This document shows, one piece after another, positions 1 to 8,797 of a DNA stretch of 64,000 bases (position 1 is its first letter; every line of letters begins with the position of its first letter). The stretch covers positions 1 to 64,000 of the forward strand of contig NZ_CAKJTG010000011.1 in NCBI RefSeq assembly GCF_917563885.1, given 5' to 3'. The stretch is from Pseudoneobacillus rhizosphaerae. Its GTDB lineage: Bacteria > Bacillota > Bacilli > Bacillales > Cytobacillaceae. The notes below the pieces were generated by a model. The model worked only from the letters and a program-made list of their open reading frames with translations. It was not told the DNA's origin and made no database searches. A program made the position numbers and the translations under genes.

Positions 1-1701
1 TATCCAATGAAATAATGGGTCGCTATCCCTGCTGCAAAAGCAGGAATGGCACCGATTGTGAAGGTCCACCAAACCCAACGTTCTCCCTCACGAATTCCCC
101 ATAACGCAAGCATCAATACTAACAAACCAACACTTAAAAGAGCACTTCCAAACCCTGCATGGTCATGGGCAATAACCGGTATTAATCGTTCATTAAATTC
201 ATTTAATGCCTCTGGAGTCATACATAAGTAGGAAATATCTGTTGGTACAAATACACTGGTTGCTCCAATAGACGAGATTACCACTCCGCCAACTGCTAAT
301 GAAGCTCCCAATATAATAAAAGAAAGTTGTCCATATAAGCTTAACTTCCAGGCTTGATGATTAAAAAGATTTGTACTGGTGGGTGATTCAGTTGCATTTT
401 TCGATTTTACAATTCCTAAAATGAATAATGGTAATAAGATCATCCAAAACAAACCATGAAGCCAATCAAAATACCCGTATCCGATAAATAATAAAATGCC
501 AAGGAAACCAATAGTTCCTGCTACATTAACCGCTTTCCTTGCCCAATGCAGCCTATATCTAATTCCATATCTGGCTAGCTGCATACAAATAATTCCACCA
601 GATATCATCGTTCCCGAAAGTGTCATCCGGTCATGTGCCATAAAGTACAGAATGTAGGGGTTAAAATATAAAATATCTTTTCTAAAGACACCTAAAAAGG
701 ATTCATCGTACGGAAGTATAACCGATGTCATACTAAAAAACATGGCTATGAGTCCAGCGACAGTAATGGCCAGACCAAACAACCAATACCAAACCCACCC
801 TTCACTAAAGCTTAATTTCTTTGTATACCGATTGCTGTATACCTCATTAATACGCTTAGGTAGACCAGGGCCGGAAAATACGTAATCAAAGTCTAACATG
901 ATTAGTGAAGCTCCGTTATCGAGTAATCGAAGGGCGTCTGAAGGCTCCTTTATTCCTCCCGTAGTAATAATAGGTACTTCCTCCTTAACTAAATTTCTAA
1001 TCGCTACAAGCTTATTAGTGAGGATCTCAGGTGAATCGTTTCCCTCAAGGTGAATTCCGTCTGGTTTAAATTGACTAATTATCTCAACATCAGACATATC
1101 ATCAGCTGAACAAGATAATATAATTGGTTTAGTAATCCGATTTCGAAACTCGTCTATTTTGAGTAGTTGATTTGAAAGTATTGCTTTCCAAAATAAATCC
1201 ATCACTATAAGGAAAAAGTTCTTCACAAATATCCTTAATTTCATGTAAAGTTCCCTCAACTCTAATAAAAAATGGGACTTTCTTTTTTTGCAGTGAATTT
1301 AGTATCACCTTTGCTTTCGAAAGTTTTATAGATGAGCCATAATCTCCAGAAATCTGTTCCAGCTTTGGGTTAATAGAAACTGCACTATTTCCAATTGAAC
1401 CATGAACCGAAACAGGTCCAATCTCAACAAAACCAAAACCCAGGTTCTGAAATGCCTTTATTCCAGATAATTGCGGGTCAATTCTTCCACTTATTCCTAC
1501 CGGGAAAGAAAATTGACTGTTAAATAAGTGTTTCTGTATCTGATTTTAAGGTGACATATGACCAAGAAACTCAATCAACTTTTCACCTATTGATGTAGAG
1601 GCTAACGTGCTCATTCCACGATGTATAAACTCTCGACTAATGGTAGGTGTTAACTTGTGTAGAACAGGCTTGAATAAAGTATGGTAAGACCAATCTGGCA
1701 T
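1..1701 (-). pseudogene. Broken dihydroorotate dehydrogenase-like / membrane fusion gene, cut by window edge
   Basis: Reading from an ATG at 1701 (good AAAGGTG site upstream), the protein starts MPDWSYHTLFKPVL and continues as a TIM-barrel of the dihydroorotate dehydrogenase type. The barrel end is visible as TTGGIKEPSDALRLLDNGAS and FSGPGLPKRINE. A long multi-span membrane part follows and runs off the window. Two lesions interrupt it: an in-frame TAA at 1546-1548 after codon 51 (the frame then reads on as QIQKHLFNSQFSFPVG), and a frameshift near the AAAA run at 1190-1193. One base fewer there would restore FIWKAILSNQ. Either lesion alone would end the protein early. The 3' end is missing from the window. 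Inference: a recently inactivated quinone- or membrane-linked DHODH relative, since the rest of the frame is intact. Confidence 0.8.
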
Positions 1702-1902
1702 CAAAATCACCTTTCTACTTTTTAATTTTATTTTAGCACATTGGCGTAGAGGATAAGAGCTTTACATGGTAGTTTTGCTTAATATAACTGCCTCCCCAAT
1801 TGATTTGGGGTGAAGTTTAAACTGTGTCCCTTCTTTTGTGTATAAATACCTAATAGATTGGCATTATATGTTTGATTAGACAATAAAGGAGACTGAGATT
1901 CC

Positions 1903-2760
1903 ATGTACTTTTATAGAGAAGATTTAATAAATATGATTGTACCTGATAAACCAGACCCACATGCTGCAAAAGTATTGCAAGAAGCACTCGGTGGTCAATT
2001 TGGTGAGATGAGAACAATGATGCAATTTTCATTTCAAAGCGCAAATTTTAGGGGCAAAGCAAAGCCCTATCGCGACTTGATTAGAGGAATTTTTTTAGAG
2101 GAGCTAAGCCATGTTGAACTTGTCCAAACAACAATCAACCAGTTATTAAATGAAGCTGGGGGAAGTATGCCGGGAAACGAGTCAGAGGATGGTGCTCCGT
2201 TAGATGATGTTATCCAAGGTGGTGCCAACCCTCATCATTTTATTATGGGCGCCAAGGCATCTCTTCCAGAAGATGCAGCTGGAAACCCCTGGAATGGGTC
2301 TTGGGTATATGACCATGGAAACTTAGTAGCTAATTTATTAAATAACCTCATGCTCGAATCAACGGGTGTCCTTCAAAAGTCCAGAATTTACGAAATGAGC
2401 AGCAATAAAGCACTTCGAGAGACAATTGCCTTTTTAATTGTTCGTGATAATGCCCACCAAAATGCGTTTGCAAAAGCTTTAGAAACATTGGGTGTAAATT
2501 GGGGGAAATTATTCCCAGTTCCAAACTATGATTTAAATAAATACCCAGAATGCCGAAAATATGTCGAGATGGGTTTTCATAATGCACAATTCAATTTTAG
2601 ACTTGATACCACTATGATAGGTGAGATTTTTCAAGGGACAACACCGAGCAGGAATGGTGGTGAACTGGCCGTTGTTGAACCTCCAAAAGGTTATCCAGTA
2701 CCTGAACTGCCTGATATGCCAAATGAACACGCATCTGGGCTTTATGATTTGAATAATTAA
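1903..2760 (+). CDS. ydbD: Manganese catalase family protein (YdbD-like)
   Basis: A 285-residue ferritin-like four-helix protein of the non-haem manganese catalase family, which disproportionates H2O2 at a di-Mn centre. Metal-ligand regions are visible in both helix pairs: GEMRTMMQ (Glu35) and EELSHVE (Glu66/67, His70) in the first, LESTGVL and RDNAHQNAF in the second. The length suits the YdbD/CotJC group. The start follows AAAGGAGACTGAG at good spacing. It is a single gene between the broken DHODH-like gene and a hairpin. YdbD of B. subtilis is a general-stress protein. No convincing SigB promoter spacing was found here, so its control is open. Confidence 0.9.
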   Translation: MYFYREDLINMIVPDKPDPHAAKVLQEALGGQFGEMRTMMQFSFQSANFRGKAKPYRDLIRGIFLEELSHVELVQTTINQLLNEAGGSMPGNESEDGAPLDDVIQGGANPHHFIMGAKASLPEDAAGNPWNGSWVYDHGNLVANLLNNLMLESTGVLQKSRIYEMSSNKALRETIAFLIVRDNAHQNAFAKALETLGVNWGKLFPVPNYDLNKYPECRKYVEMGFHNAQFNFRLDTTMIGEIFQGTTPSRNGGELAVVEPPKGYPVPELPDMPNEHASGLYDLNN

Positions 2761-2809
2761 ATTCTTCTTTGATTTGTCTGTACCGTAAAATCGTCTATTG
2801 AATGCAGAT

Positions 2810-2850
2810 ACAGCACCTACCACTGATGATGGTAAGGTGCTGTTTGTATT
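2810..2850 (+). terminator. Rho-independent terminator after Mn catalase
   Basis: ACAGCACC-TACCA pairs with TGGTAAGGTGCTGT (one bulge) around a short loop, followed by a weak T-rich tail. Confidence 0.6.
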
Positions 2851-3018
2851 ACATGAACATTTGTTGCTTATTATTTTGTCACATTTATTTTATAAATTAT
2901 ACTATCAACTTTCTATCTATTTCCATATATATTCTATGAAGAGAGATTATTAAAGATATATCACGATTTACAATTGATTTCATAAAAAAATTAATCAAAA
3001 CACCGAAGGAAGGATATT

Positions 3019-3954
3019 ATGTTTACCTTAAAAAAATTATTCAACCGAGCAATAAACCAAATCTCCACAAAAACACCACCCCTACTAATGGGAGCCAAAT
3101 ACGAACCACAACATTTCGGCGAACCAGTAGAGCGAAACCTAGGATCATCAAAGAGAACTACAGATTACGAAAAACATTTTCGCCCTTCATTCCAAGCTAT
3201 TAATAACAACTTGATAAAAAACGACCAATTCTTCAGCCCTTATTCTGATAAAACAGTCGAAGAAAACAAACTCCCGGCAATTTTACTACGCACCCCAGAT
3301 GAAACCGTTCTTAACTACTTTAGTATTTTGAGAGAGGCAGAAAATTTGACGATGAACCAGCAGGGCGGCTGCGGAACAGTCGGGATGTCCAAACTGCCAT
3401 TTCCAATTGCCTATAATTTTTTAACAAAAGGATATCAAAATAAAATTTCCTACAACGAATATTTACAATCTTTTGAAGGGGTTGGTCATCTCAATCTCAT
3501 TAAACTTAATAGGCTTTCTGATGGAAATGATACAATTCATTATTTCGTTGAGCTTGAAACGATAGAGGGCTCGTCCAAGGGTGTGACTTACTTTGCCTAT
3601 TACTACGGTTATGTCACTCTCCAAAAGGAGCAAAATCTTTATAAGATTTCCGATATGAAATGGTATGGGGAAGACTTCCTCTGTGCGGCCTATCACCTTT
3701 GGCAGCATGATGCCGAAGCGGTTGTTGGTATTATGTATGGGGAATGGTGTAAGTTAATCAAAAAAAAGCTGCCGACCAAACAAGAGGGATATGTAAAAAC
3801 GATTGATTTTATTGGGACGGATGGACATGATTATCGGTTTGTCTTTTATCAATTAACGAACGATACAGACGTTTTGATTTCCCAATATAAAAAGGATCCC
3901 AAAGGAAATTGGGAATCCATCAAAATTGATCCTGAGGACTGTTTAAAAAAGTAA
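3019..3954 (+). CDS. Conserved hypothetical protein, cytoplasmic
   Basis: A 311-residue protein that I do not recognise. The start is set by GAAGGAAGGATATT just upstream. It has no signal peptide or membrane segment. The basic N-terminus (about residues 1-60) is followed by a long mixed alpha/beta region. GGCGTVGMSKLPF near residue 120 and the aromatic-rich YFAYYYGYVTL near residue 195 look like the most conserved-looking stretches. The 5' part is unusually A/C-rich in its codons compared with the rest. The gene is single, without operon partners; an opposite-strand small gene ends ten bases after it. Confidence 0.6.
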   Translation: MFTLKKLFNRAINQISTKTPPLLMGAKYEPQHFGEPVERNLGSSKRTTDYEKHFRPSFQAINNNLIKNDQFFSPYSDKTVEENKLPAILLRTPDETVLNYFSILREAENLTMNQQGGCGTVGMSKLPFPIAYNFLTKGYQNKISYNEYLQSFEGVGHLNLIKLNRLSDGNDTIHYFVELETIEGSSKGVTYFAYYYGYVTLQKEQNLYKISDMKWYGEDFLCAAYHLWQHDAEAVVGIMYGEWCKLIKKKLPTKQEGYVKTIDFIGTDGHDYRFVFYQLTNDTDVLISQYKKDPKGNWESIKIDPEDCLKK

Positions 3955-3963
3955 AACGCACTT

Positions 3964-4164
3964 CTACAATCCGCCGCCGGAATCCTTAGGACTATCCCCC
4001 ATCATATAGTTGGAACTTTCGCCTGGTTTCGCACCTGGATGAATCGTAATGTGAGGGTTATTGTTTGTTTTCTTATTTTTCCAATCTATAAATAAGGCTA
4101 TTCCCAAAATGACTAGAACGAAAACAATAAAAAACCACATAACCATATACAACACACCTTTCAT
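3964..4164 (-). CDS. Small membrane-anchored protein, unknown function
   Basis: A 66-residue protein with one N-terminal membrane segment (FFIVFVLVILGIALFI) followed by a basic stretch (DWKNKKTNNN) and a short Gly/Ser/Pro-rich tail ending in DSGGGL. The sequence fits a single-pass protein with a short soluble tail. Two starts are possible: this ATG with AAAGGA five bases ahead, or the in-frame ATG six codons later, preceded by AAAGGTG. No family recognised. It is convergent with the gene at 3019-3954. Confidence 0.55.
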   Translation of the reverse strand: MKGVLYMVMWFFIVFVLVILGIALFIDWKNKKTNNNPHITIHPGAKPGESSNYMMGDSPKDSGGGL

Positions 4165-4391
4165 ATTTTTCCTTTATAAAGGAATATTATTCTGGATGAG
4201 AGAGAATGTACCACTATGAATCCCGTTTTTTTTATTAGTAAAATATTTCCCCAATATTTGAATTGAGGTATAATACTATGTGGTGTTTGATTGCCAATCA
4301 AGGATGATTGGAAAATCAATTTTGGTGTTATATAATTTTTTGAAAAGTAGATTCATTCATTAGATTCGAAAGTTGAAAGCGAGTGTTCATA

Positions 4392-5111
4392 ATGGGACGT
4401 AAGTGGAACAATATTAAAGAAAAGAAAGCTTCAAAGGATGCAAATACGAGTCGCGTCTATGCAAAATTTGGAGTTGAGATTTACGTAGCTGCAAAGTCTG
4501 GTGAACCAAATCCAGAATCAAACCAAGCGTTAAAATTCGTATTAGAACGTGCAAAAACCTATAATGTACCGAAACACATTATTGACCGTGCGATTGAAAA
4601 AGCTAAGGGTGGATCAGAGGAAAGCTATTCCGAACTTCGTTATGAAGGCTTTGGACCAAATGGCTCCATGGTCATTGTCGATGCATTAACAAATAACGTG
4701 AATCGTACGGCATCAGATGTACGTGCGGCATTTGGTAAAAACGGTGGAAACATGGGTGTAAGTGGATCGGTTGCTTATATGTTTGATGCAACAGCTGTTA
4801 TCGGCCTTGAAGGAAAAACAGCTGACGAAGTGCTTGAAATTTTAATGGAAGCGGATGTAGAGGTACGCGATATATTAGAAGAAGATGAATCGGTAATCGT
4901 TTATGCTGAACCCGATCAATTCCATGCTGTACAAGCTGCCTTTAAAGAACATGGAATAACTGAATTTACGGTTGCTGAATTAACAATGTTAGCTCAAAAT
5001 GAAATCGAACTTCCTGAAGATGCATTAGCAAAGTTCGAAAGAATGATTGATGCCATTGAAGATTTAGATGATGTTCAACGAGTATACCATAATGTGGATT
5101 TAGGGGAATAA
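4392..5111 (+). CDS. yeeI: YebC/TACO1 family protein YeeI
   Basis: A 239-residue protein beginning [16 protein letters not shown], the typical start of the YebC/PmpR/TACO1 family in Bacillus. The family signature region [17 protein letters not shown] and the [15 protein letters not shown] stretch are intact. Members have been described as transcription regulators and, more recently, as factors that help ribosomes through difficult peptide stretches. Which applies here is not visible. An upstream in-frame GTG (4383) would add three residues, but the conserved family start is the ATG chosen. Followed by two hairpins. Confidence 0.9.
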   Translation: MGRKWNNIKEKKASKDANTSRVYAKFGVEIYVAAKSGEPNPESNQALKFVLERAKTYNVPKHIIDRAIEKAKGGSEESYSELRYEGFGPNGSMVIVDALTNNVNRTASDVRAAFGKNGGNMGVSGSVAYMFDATAVIGLEGKTADEVLEILMEADVEVRDILEEDESVIVYAEPDQFHAVQAAFKEHGITEFTVAELTMLAQNEIELPEDALAKFERMIDAIEDLDDVQRVYHNVDLGE

Positions 5112-5119
5112 AAATTGTG

Positions 5120-5155
5120 AGCAGACCACTTTAATTGGGTCTGCTTATTCTTTTT
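5120..5155 (+). terminator. Terminator after yeeI
   Basis: AGCAGACC (5120-5127) pairs with GGTCTGCT (5138-5145), followed by TATTCTTTTT. Confidence 0.85.
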
Positions 5156-5205
5156 GGGAAAAACATGTGAAGGAACTTATTCCGATTGAAATCGAATAGG
5201 GAAAT

Positions 5206-5240
5206 AAACCAAGGCATCTCTTGTTGCTTTGGTTTTTTTA
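5206..5240 (+). terminator. Second terminator-like hairpin downstream of yeeI
   Basis: AAACCAA pairs with TTGGTTT around a loop containing GGC/GCT, followed by a run of seven T. A back-up terminator for yeeI, or the end of a short unseen transcript. Confidence 0.6.
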
Positions 5241-5326
5241 TTTTATTAGAGATTTGTAGGGTATGGATAGAGGTCTAGCATTTTTTTGAAAAATAGTTAT
5301 CTACCCAATCATGTACAATTAATTTA

Positions 5327-5335
5327 CATAATGTA
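5327..5335 (+). promoter_or_regulatory. Possible SigK-type -10 element
   Basis: CATAATGTA matches the mother-cell SigK -10 pattern CATANNNTA, 42 bases before the start at 5378. No clear -35 (AC) lies at the expected distance, so this is tentative. Confidence 0.3.
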
Positions 5336-5377
5336 GAGTAGTATGAAAACTAAAAACAAAATTCAGGAGGAATTGGG

Positions 5378-5665
5378 ATGTCTACAGATAGAAAAAGTAC
5401 GGGTTCGTCAAATAACGATACATTAGGTGCTGAGATCATTTTATCATCGGTTGGAATAGAGGATGCTCTTGCTGCCTTAATAGAGGCTGAAGCACTCAAA
5501 GTGACAGCTGCAAAAAAAATTGCTAGTGATCTAAATACTCTTGAAGCCTTAGATGCATTAGCACAATTAAATAACTCAGTTGCTAATGTTCTAGGGCAAA
5601 TCAGTAGTATAAAAAACGAAATCAACATTAATCTACAAACAGGTTTAACCTTAAGAGGATTCTAA
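5378..5665 (+). CDS. Small Ala/Leu-rich helical protein, possibly spore-associated
   Basis: A 95-residue protein with a strong CAGGAGGAATTGGG site. Residues 1-20 are Ser/Thr/Asn-rich. The middle (GIEDALAALIEAEALKVTAA and onward) is a predicted long amphipathic helix with many Ala and Leu, and the tail ends TGLTLRGF. There are no membrane segments or cysteines. I do not recognise the family. The possible SigK -10 element upstream and the monocistronic layout with its own terminator would suit a late spore coat or exosporium component, but that is inference only. Confidence 0.7.
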   Translation: MSTDRKSTGSSNNDTLGAEIILSSVGIEDALAALIEAEALKVTAAKKIASDLNTLEALDALAQLNNSVANVLGQISSIKNEININLQTGLTLRGF

Positions 5666-5680
5666 ATAAGTTAGATTGGG

Positions 5681-5709
5681 CGATGTTCTAAAACATCGTC
5701 TTTTTCTTT
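5681..5709 (+). terminator. Terminator
   Basis: CGATGTT (5681-5687) pairs with AACATCG (5692-5698), followed by TCTTTTTCTTT. Confidence 0.85.
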
Positions 5710-5805
5710 ATGCATTTGCAAGAATCTATTAATTCTAATCAAAAACGTTAATCAATGTTCACAAAATGCCAGAGCTAATTGTGTTAGAATAAATATATCA
5801 AGTTG

Positions 5806-5821
5806 TGTGAATTTCTTCACA
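5806..5821 (+). promoter_or_regulatory. Fnr box upstream of FNT channel gene
   Basis: TGTGA-ATTTCT-TCACA is a perfect match to the Bacillus Fnr consensus TGTGA-N6-TCACA. A TATAAG at 5841-5846 lies about 27 bases from the box centre, near the class II activation distance, but the RBS overlaps it. An extended -10 (TGTTAGAAT, 5782-5790) lies upstream of the box, which would instead make it a downstream, repressing site. The binding site is clear; the sign of regulation is not. Confidence 0.65.
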
Positions 5822-5858
5822 TACAACTGATTACAAATGGTATAAGGGGTCCTCGGGC

Positions 5859-6668
5859 ATGGCATTCAGTAAGCCAGAAAAAATAATGGAAACTACAATA
5901 GAAAACGGTCATAAAAAAGCTAAATACTCCTATGGACAAACGGCCATTTTAGGCTTTCAGGCAGGGGCATTCATCGCTATCGGTTATTTGCTCTCCATCC
6001 GTGTGACAGCATCCTTATCAAGTGAACTCGAAGGATTGGGTAGTTTAATAAGTGCATCTGTTTTTCCAATCGGTTTGATTTTAACTCTACTGGCAGGTGG
6101 TGAGTTACTAACAGGAAATATGATGGCTCTTCCTTTAGCACGGTTGGCAAACAAAATAAATACGAAGCAATTGGCCCTTAATTGGCTACTTGTAACAGTT
6201 AGTAATTTTGTCGGAGCACTATTTATTGCCTACTTTTTCGGGCATATCGTCGGTTTGACTGAAACAGGTGTTTACTTAACGAAAACGGTTAGCATTGCCG
6301 AGCATAAGCTCGAAGCAACCTTCCTTCAAGCTTTTCTATCTGGCATTGGCTGCAATTGGTTAGTAGCTGCAGCAGTATGGTTATCTTATGGATCAGATGA
6401 TTCCTTTGGAAAAATAGCAGGTATTTGGTTTCCAACCATGACCTTTGTCGCCATTGGCTTTCAACATGTCGTTGCAAATATGTTTGTGATCCCAGCTGCC
6501 ATTTTTGCTGGTCATTTCACCTGGACAGCCTATTTAAGCAATTTCATCCCTGTTTTCTTAGGGAATTCCGCCGGTGGAAGCGTCTTTATCGCCATGGCAT
6601 ACTGGCATGTTTATAAGAAAAATCGGCCAACAAAGTTGACTAAATTTCCACATCCGATTGCAAAATAG
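5859..6668 (+). CDS. Formate/nitrite transporter (FNT) family channel, YrhG-like
   Basis: A 269-residue membrane protein of the FNT family, pentameric channels for formate, nitrite and related small anions. The signatures are LLAGGELLTGN in the second helix and GIGCNWLVAAAVW in the fourth, plus GFQHVVANMF in the fifth. The six-helix layout and length fit. The start MAFSKPEK resembles YrhG-type proteins more than YwcJ; I recall this and have not aligned it. The RBS is AAGGGG nine bases upstream. It is monocistronic with a terminator. The Fnr box suggests oxygen-dependent control, fitting formate or nitrite handling under oxygen limitation. Confidence 0.9.
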   Translation: MAFSKPEKIMETTIENGHKKAKYSYGQTAILGFQAGAFIAIGYLLSIRVTASLSSELEGLGSLISASVFPIGLILTLLAGGELLTGNMMALPLARLANKINTKQLALNWLLVTVSNFVGALFIAYFFGHIVGLTETGVYLTKTVSIAEHKLEATFLQAFLSGIGCNWLVAAAVWLSYGSDDSFGKIAGIWFPTMTFVAIGFQHVVANMFVIPAAIFAGHFTWTAYLSNFIPVFLGNSAGGSVFIAMAYWHVYKKNRPTKLTKFPHPIAK

Positions 6669-6695
6669 TTAGAAATATCGAATTTGGTATCTCTT

Positions 6696-6726
6696 AAAGT
6701 ACAGGATTTCTCTCTGTACTTTTTTT
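6696..6726 (+). terminator. Terminator after FNT gene
   Basis: AAAGTACAG (6696-6704) pairs with CTGTACTTT (6714-6722), followed by a T run. Confidence 0.9.
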
Positions 6727-6799
6727 GTACTCTAGGGGGAAGAAATGATATGGTAAACTTTGATAGTATACAAAAAGATTAACTATTGAGGTGTATAGA

Positions 6800-8182
6800 A
6801 TGAAAACAGTCCTAATTATTGGTGGAGGTGTCACCGGATTATCTGCCATGCATGAGGTATATAAATGGAAAAAAGAAAATCAATCTGATGTGAGATTAAT
6901 TTTAGTAGAAGCGTCGTCTGAACTTGGCGGGAAAATTAGAACCGTAAAGCAAGATGGATTTGTAATGGAGGCTGGAGCTGATTCGATTGTTGCTCGAAAA
7001 GCAATGGGCATGTCCTTTATTGAAGAACTAGGGCTAGAAGGTGAAGTTGTCTATAATGACGTGGGTATTTCGTTTATTTATTTGGAAGGAGAATTGAAGC
7101 CAATTCCAACAGACTCCGTTTTTGGCATTCCGGCAAGTGTGGAATCGTTAGCCAAAAGCACACTCGTTTCTGCCGAAGGTAAGGTGGAGGCACTAAAGGA
7201 TTTATATTTGTCAAATAATCAGTTTACAAAAAACGATTCAATTGGTGACTTTCTTGAATACTTTTTAGGAAAAGAATTGGTGGAAAAACAAATTGCCCCT
7301 GTATTATCTGGTGTTTATTCCGGGAAGCTAAGCGATTTAACGATTGCATCCACACTTCCATATTTAATTGATTACAAGGAGGAACATGGAAGCATCATTA
7401 AAGGCTTGGAAGCAAATAAGAAAAAATTCCAAGGCGGGGAAAAGAAGTTCTTCTCATTTAGAAGTGGACTCAGTACTCTAATTAATGCTTATGAAATGAA
7501 ACTTGATGATGTTGAAATCTATAAAAATACAAGAGTAAGTAGCATTGAAAAAGTTGGAGAACATTATCAAGTAGTTTTAGCTAATCAAGAAATAATTGAG
7601 AGTGATAATGTGGTGCTAAGTACACCTCATACAGCTGCAGAAGTACTATTTAGCAATCAAGAGCTTAAAAATGAGTTTGGTAAGTTGAAAAATAGCTCAC
7701 TAATAAGTATATATGTAGGCTACGATGTACCAGATGAGCAGCTTCCAGAGGATGGAACCGGATTTATAACAGCATCCAGCGAAGAACTCGCTTGTAACGC
7801 CTGTACATGGACAAGTCGGAAATGGAAGCATACCTCTTTTAAGGGAAACTTACTTGTGAGACTTTTTTATAAAAGTAGCCACCCCTCATTTGTTGAGTTA
7901 GAAGGGATGAGTGAGGAGGAACTACTGGAAGTCGCAATGCAGGATATTGCAGAGAGCCTAGGGATTACATCAGAACCTGTTGTCAGTAAGATGACTAAGT
8001 GGAACGATAGTATGCCTAATTATTTAATAACCCATCCGAAAACGGTCCAAGCCCTCGAAAACAAGCTAAAGGAAAGTTACCCAGGGATTTTACTAGCCGG
8101 TTGCTCCTATTATGGTGTTGGAATTCCTGATTGTATTGAGAATGGGGTAAGAACGGCTAGGAAGATTATTGAGAAACTTTGA
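6800..8182 (+). CDS. hemY: Coproporphyrinogen III / protoporphyrinogen oxidase HemY (CgoX)
   Basis: A 460-residue FAD-dependent oxidase of haem synthesis. In Gram-positive bacteria the enzyme oxidises coproporphyrinogen III to coproporphyrin III with O2. The N-terminal Rossmann motif IGGGVTGLSAM and the following ELGGKIRT and MEAGADSIVARK are diagnostic. The C-terminal FAD segment is LLAGCSYYGVGIPDCIENG. I chose the ATG at 6800, eight bases after GAGGTG; an in-frame GTG three codons upstream is less likely. It stands alone, whereas the Bacillus gene is usually in hemEHY. It could therefore be a second copy. Confidence 0.88.
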   Translation: MKTVLIIGGGVTGLSAMHEVYKWKKENQSDVRLILVEASSELGGKIRTVKQDGFVMEAGADSIVARKAMGMSFIEELGLEGEVVYNDVGISFIYLEGELKPIPTDSVFGIPASVESLAKSTLVSAEGKVEALKDLYLSNNQFTKNDSIGDFLEYFLGKELVEKQIAPVLSGVYSGKLSDLTIASTLPYLIDYKEEHGSIIKGLEANKKKFQGGEKKFFSFRSGLSTLINAYEMKLDDVEIYKNTRVSSIEKVGEHYQVVLANQEIIESDNVVLSTPHTAAEVLFSNQELKNEFGKLKNSSLISIYVGYDVPDEQLPEDGTGFITASSEELACNACTWTSRKWKHTSFKGNLLVRLFYKSSHPSFVELEGMSEEELLEVAMQDIAESLGITSEPVVSKMTKWNDSMPNYLITHPKTVQALENKLKESYPGILLAGCSYYGVGIPDCIENGVRTARKIIEKL

Positions 8183-8290
8183 ACGCTAAGTGGAGTGCAC
8201 GCCGGGAGGTGGACCTGCGTGTGGAGGAAACTGTGAAAAAGGGGTAAACGGTAAACGCGATGAATGCCAATTTTTTATCAAGTTGAAATT

Positions 8291-8316
8291 GAAAAGTCCA
8301 GCCGATAAGCTGGACT
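8291..8316 (-). terminator. Terminator of small lipoprotein gene (minus strand)
   Basis: AGTCCAGC and GCTGGACT form an 8-bp stem with a six-base loop. On the minus strand it is followed by TTTTC. Confidence 0.7.
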
Positions 8317-8329
8317 ACCTTTAATATGT

Positions 8330-8479
8330 TTACGACCCACCAGAGCTATTATTACCACCCATATTATCAGATTGGATCTGTTTTTCCTCCGTTTCTTGGT
8401 CGCCTTCATTGTTACAAGCACTTAGTACAGAAAGAGAAAAAGCACCAACTAAGATAGCAATTAGAGTCTTCTTTTTCAT
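8330..8479 (-). CDS. Small lipoprotein (49 aa)
   Basis: ATG at 8479 preceded by AGGGGTGAACAAATA. The product begins MKKKTLIAILVGAFSLSVLSAC: a basic n-region, a hydrophobic core and the lipobox LSAC, so the mature protein would be only about 28 residues attached through Cys22. The tail is acidic and Gln-rich, then Gly/Asn/Ser-rich (MGGNNSSGGS). It has its own hairpin terminator. Function unknown; such mini-lipoproteins are common in Bacillus. The signal peptide, RBS and terminator together make it convincing despite its size. Confidence 0.75.
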   Translation of the reverse strand: MKKKTLIAILVGAFSLSVLSACNNEGDQETEEKQIQSDNMGGNNSSGGS

Positions 8480-8797
8480 TATTTGTTCACCCCTATCTAC
8501 CTGACTTAGTTATTTCTTGTCCTTATTTTTCTTGGCATTAATCCTATATGGTATAAAGAGTTAATGTGCAAATTAATTGTAATTTACCTTTTTCATTAGC
8601 TTTGCTCCTACCGGATAACTTGAGAGCACACCATCTTGTTTTTTGACCACTTAATTCTACTCATTATTTTTGGTCCCTTTTATTTTTCACAAAATGTACC
8701 GATAGTATGTTTATATTGTTACGAAAAACTTCCGTATAATGTTCCAACAAAAAGGAAATTCTAATCTTTGTCGATTGTATTATTTAGGAGGGGGAAA
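8480..8797. other. Intergenic region between divergent small genes
   Basis: 318 AT-rich bases between the lipoprotein (minus) and the gene at 8798 (plus). It must hold both promoters. A TATAAT lies at 8735-8740, but no -35 at the usual distance was convincing. No ORF with a ribosome binding site was seen. Confidence 0.5.

Noticed and set aside
46-231. Plus-strand open frame of 61 codons
   Set aside because: Antisense to the well-defined minus-strand DHODH-like pseudogene and without a ribosome binding site.
1815-1843. SigB-like promoter (GTTTAA ... GTGTAT) before Mn catalase
   Set aside because: The 17-base spacing is too long for SigB and the -10 is poor.
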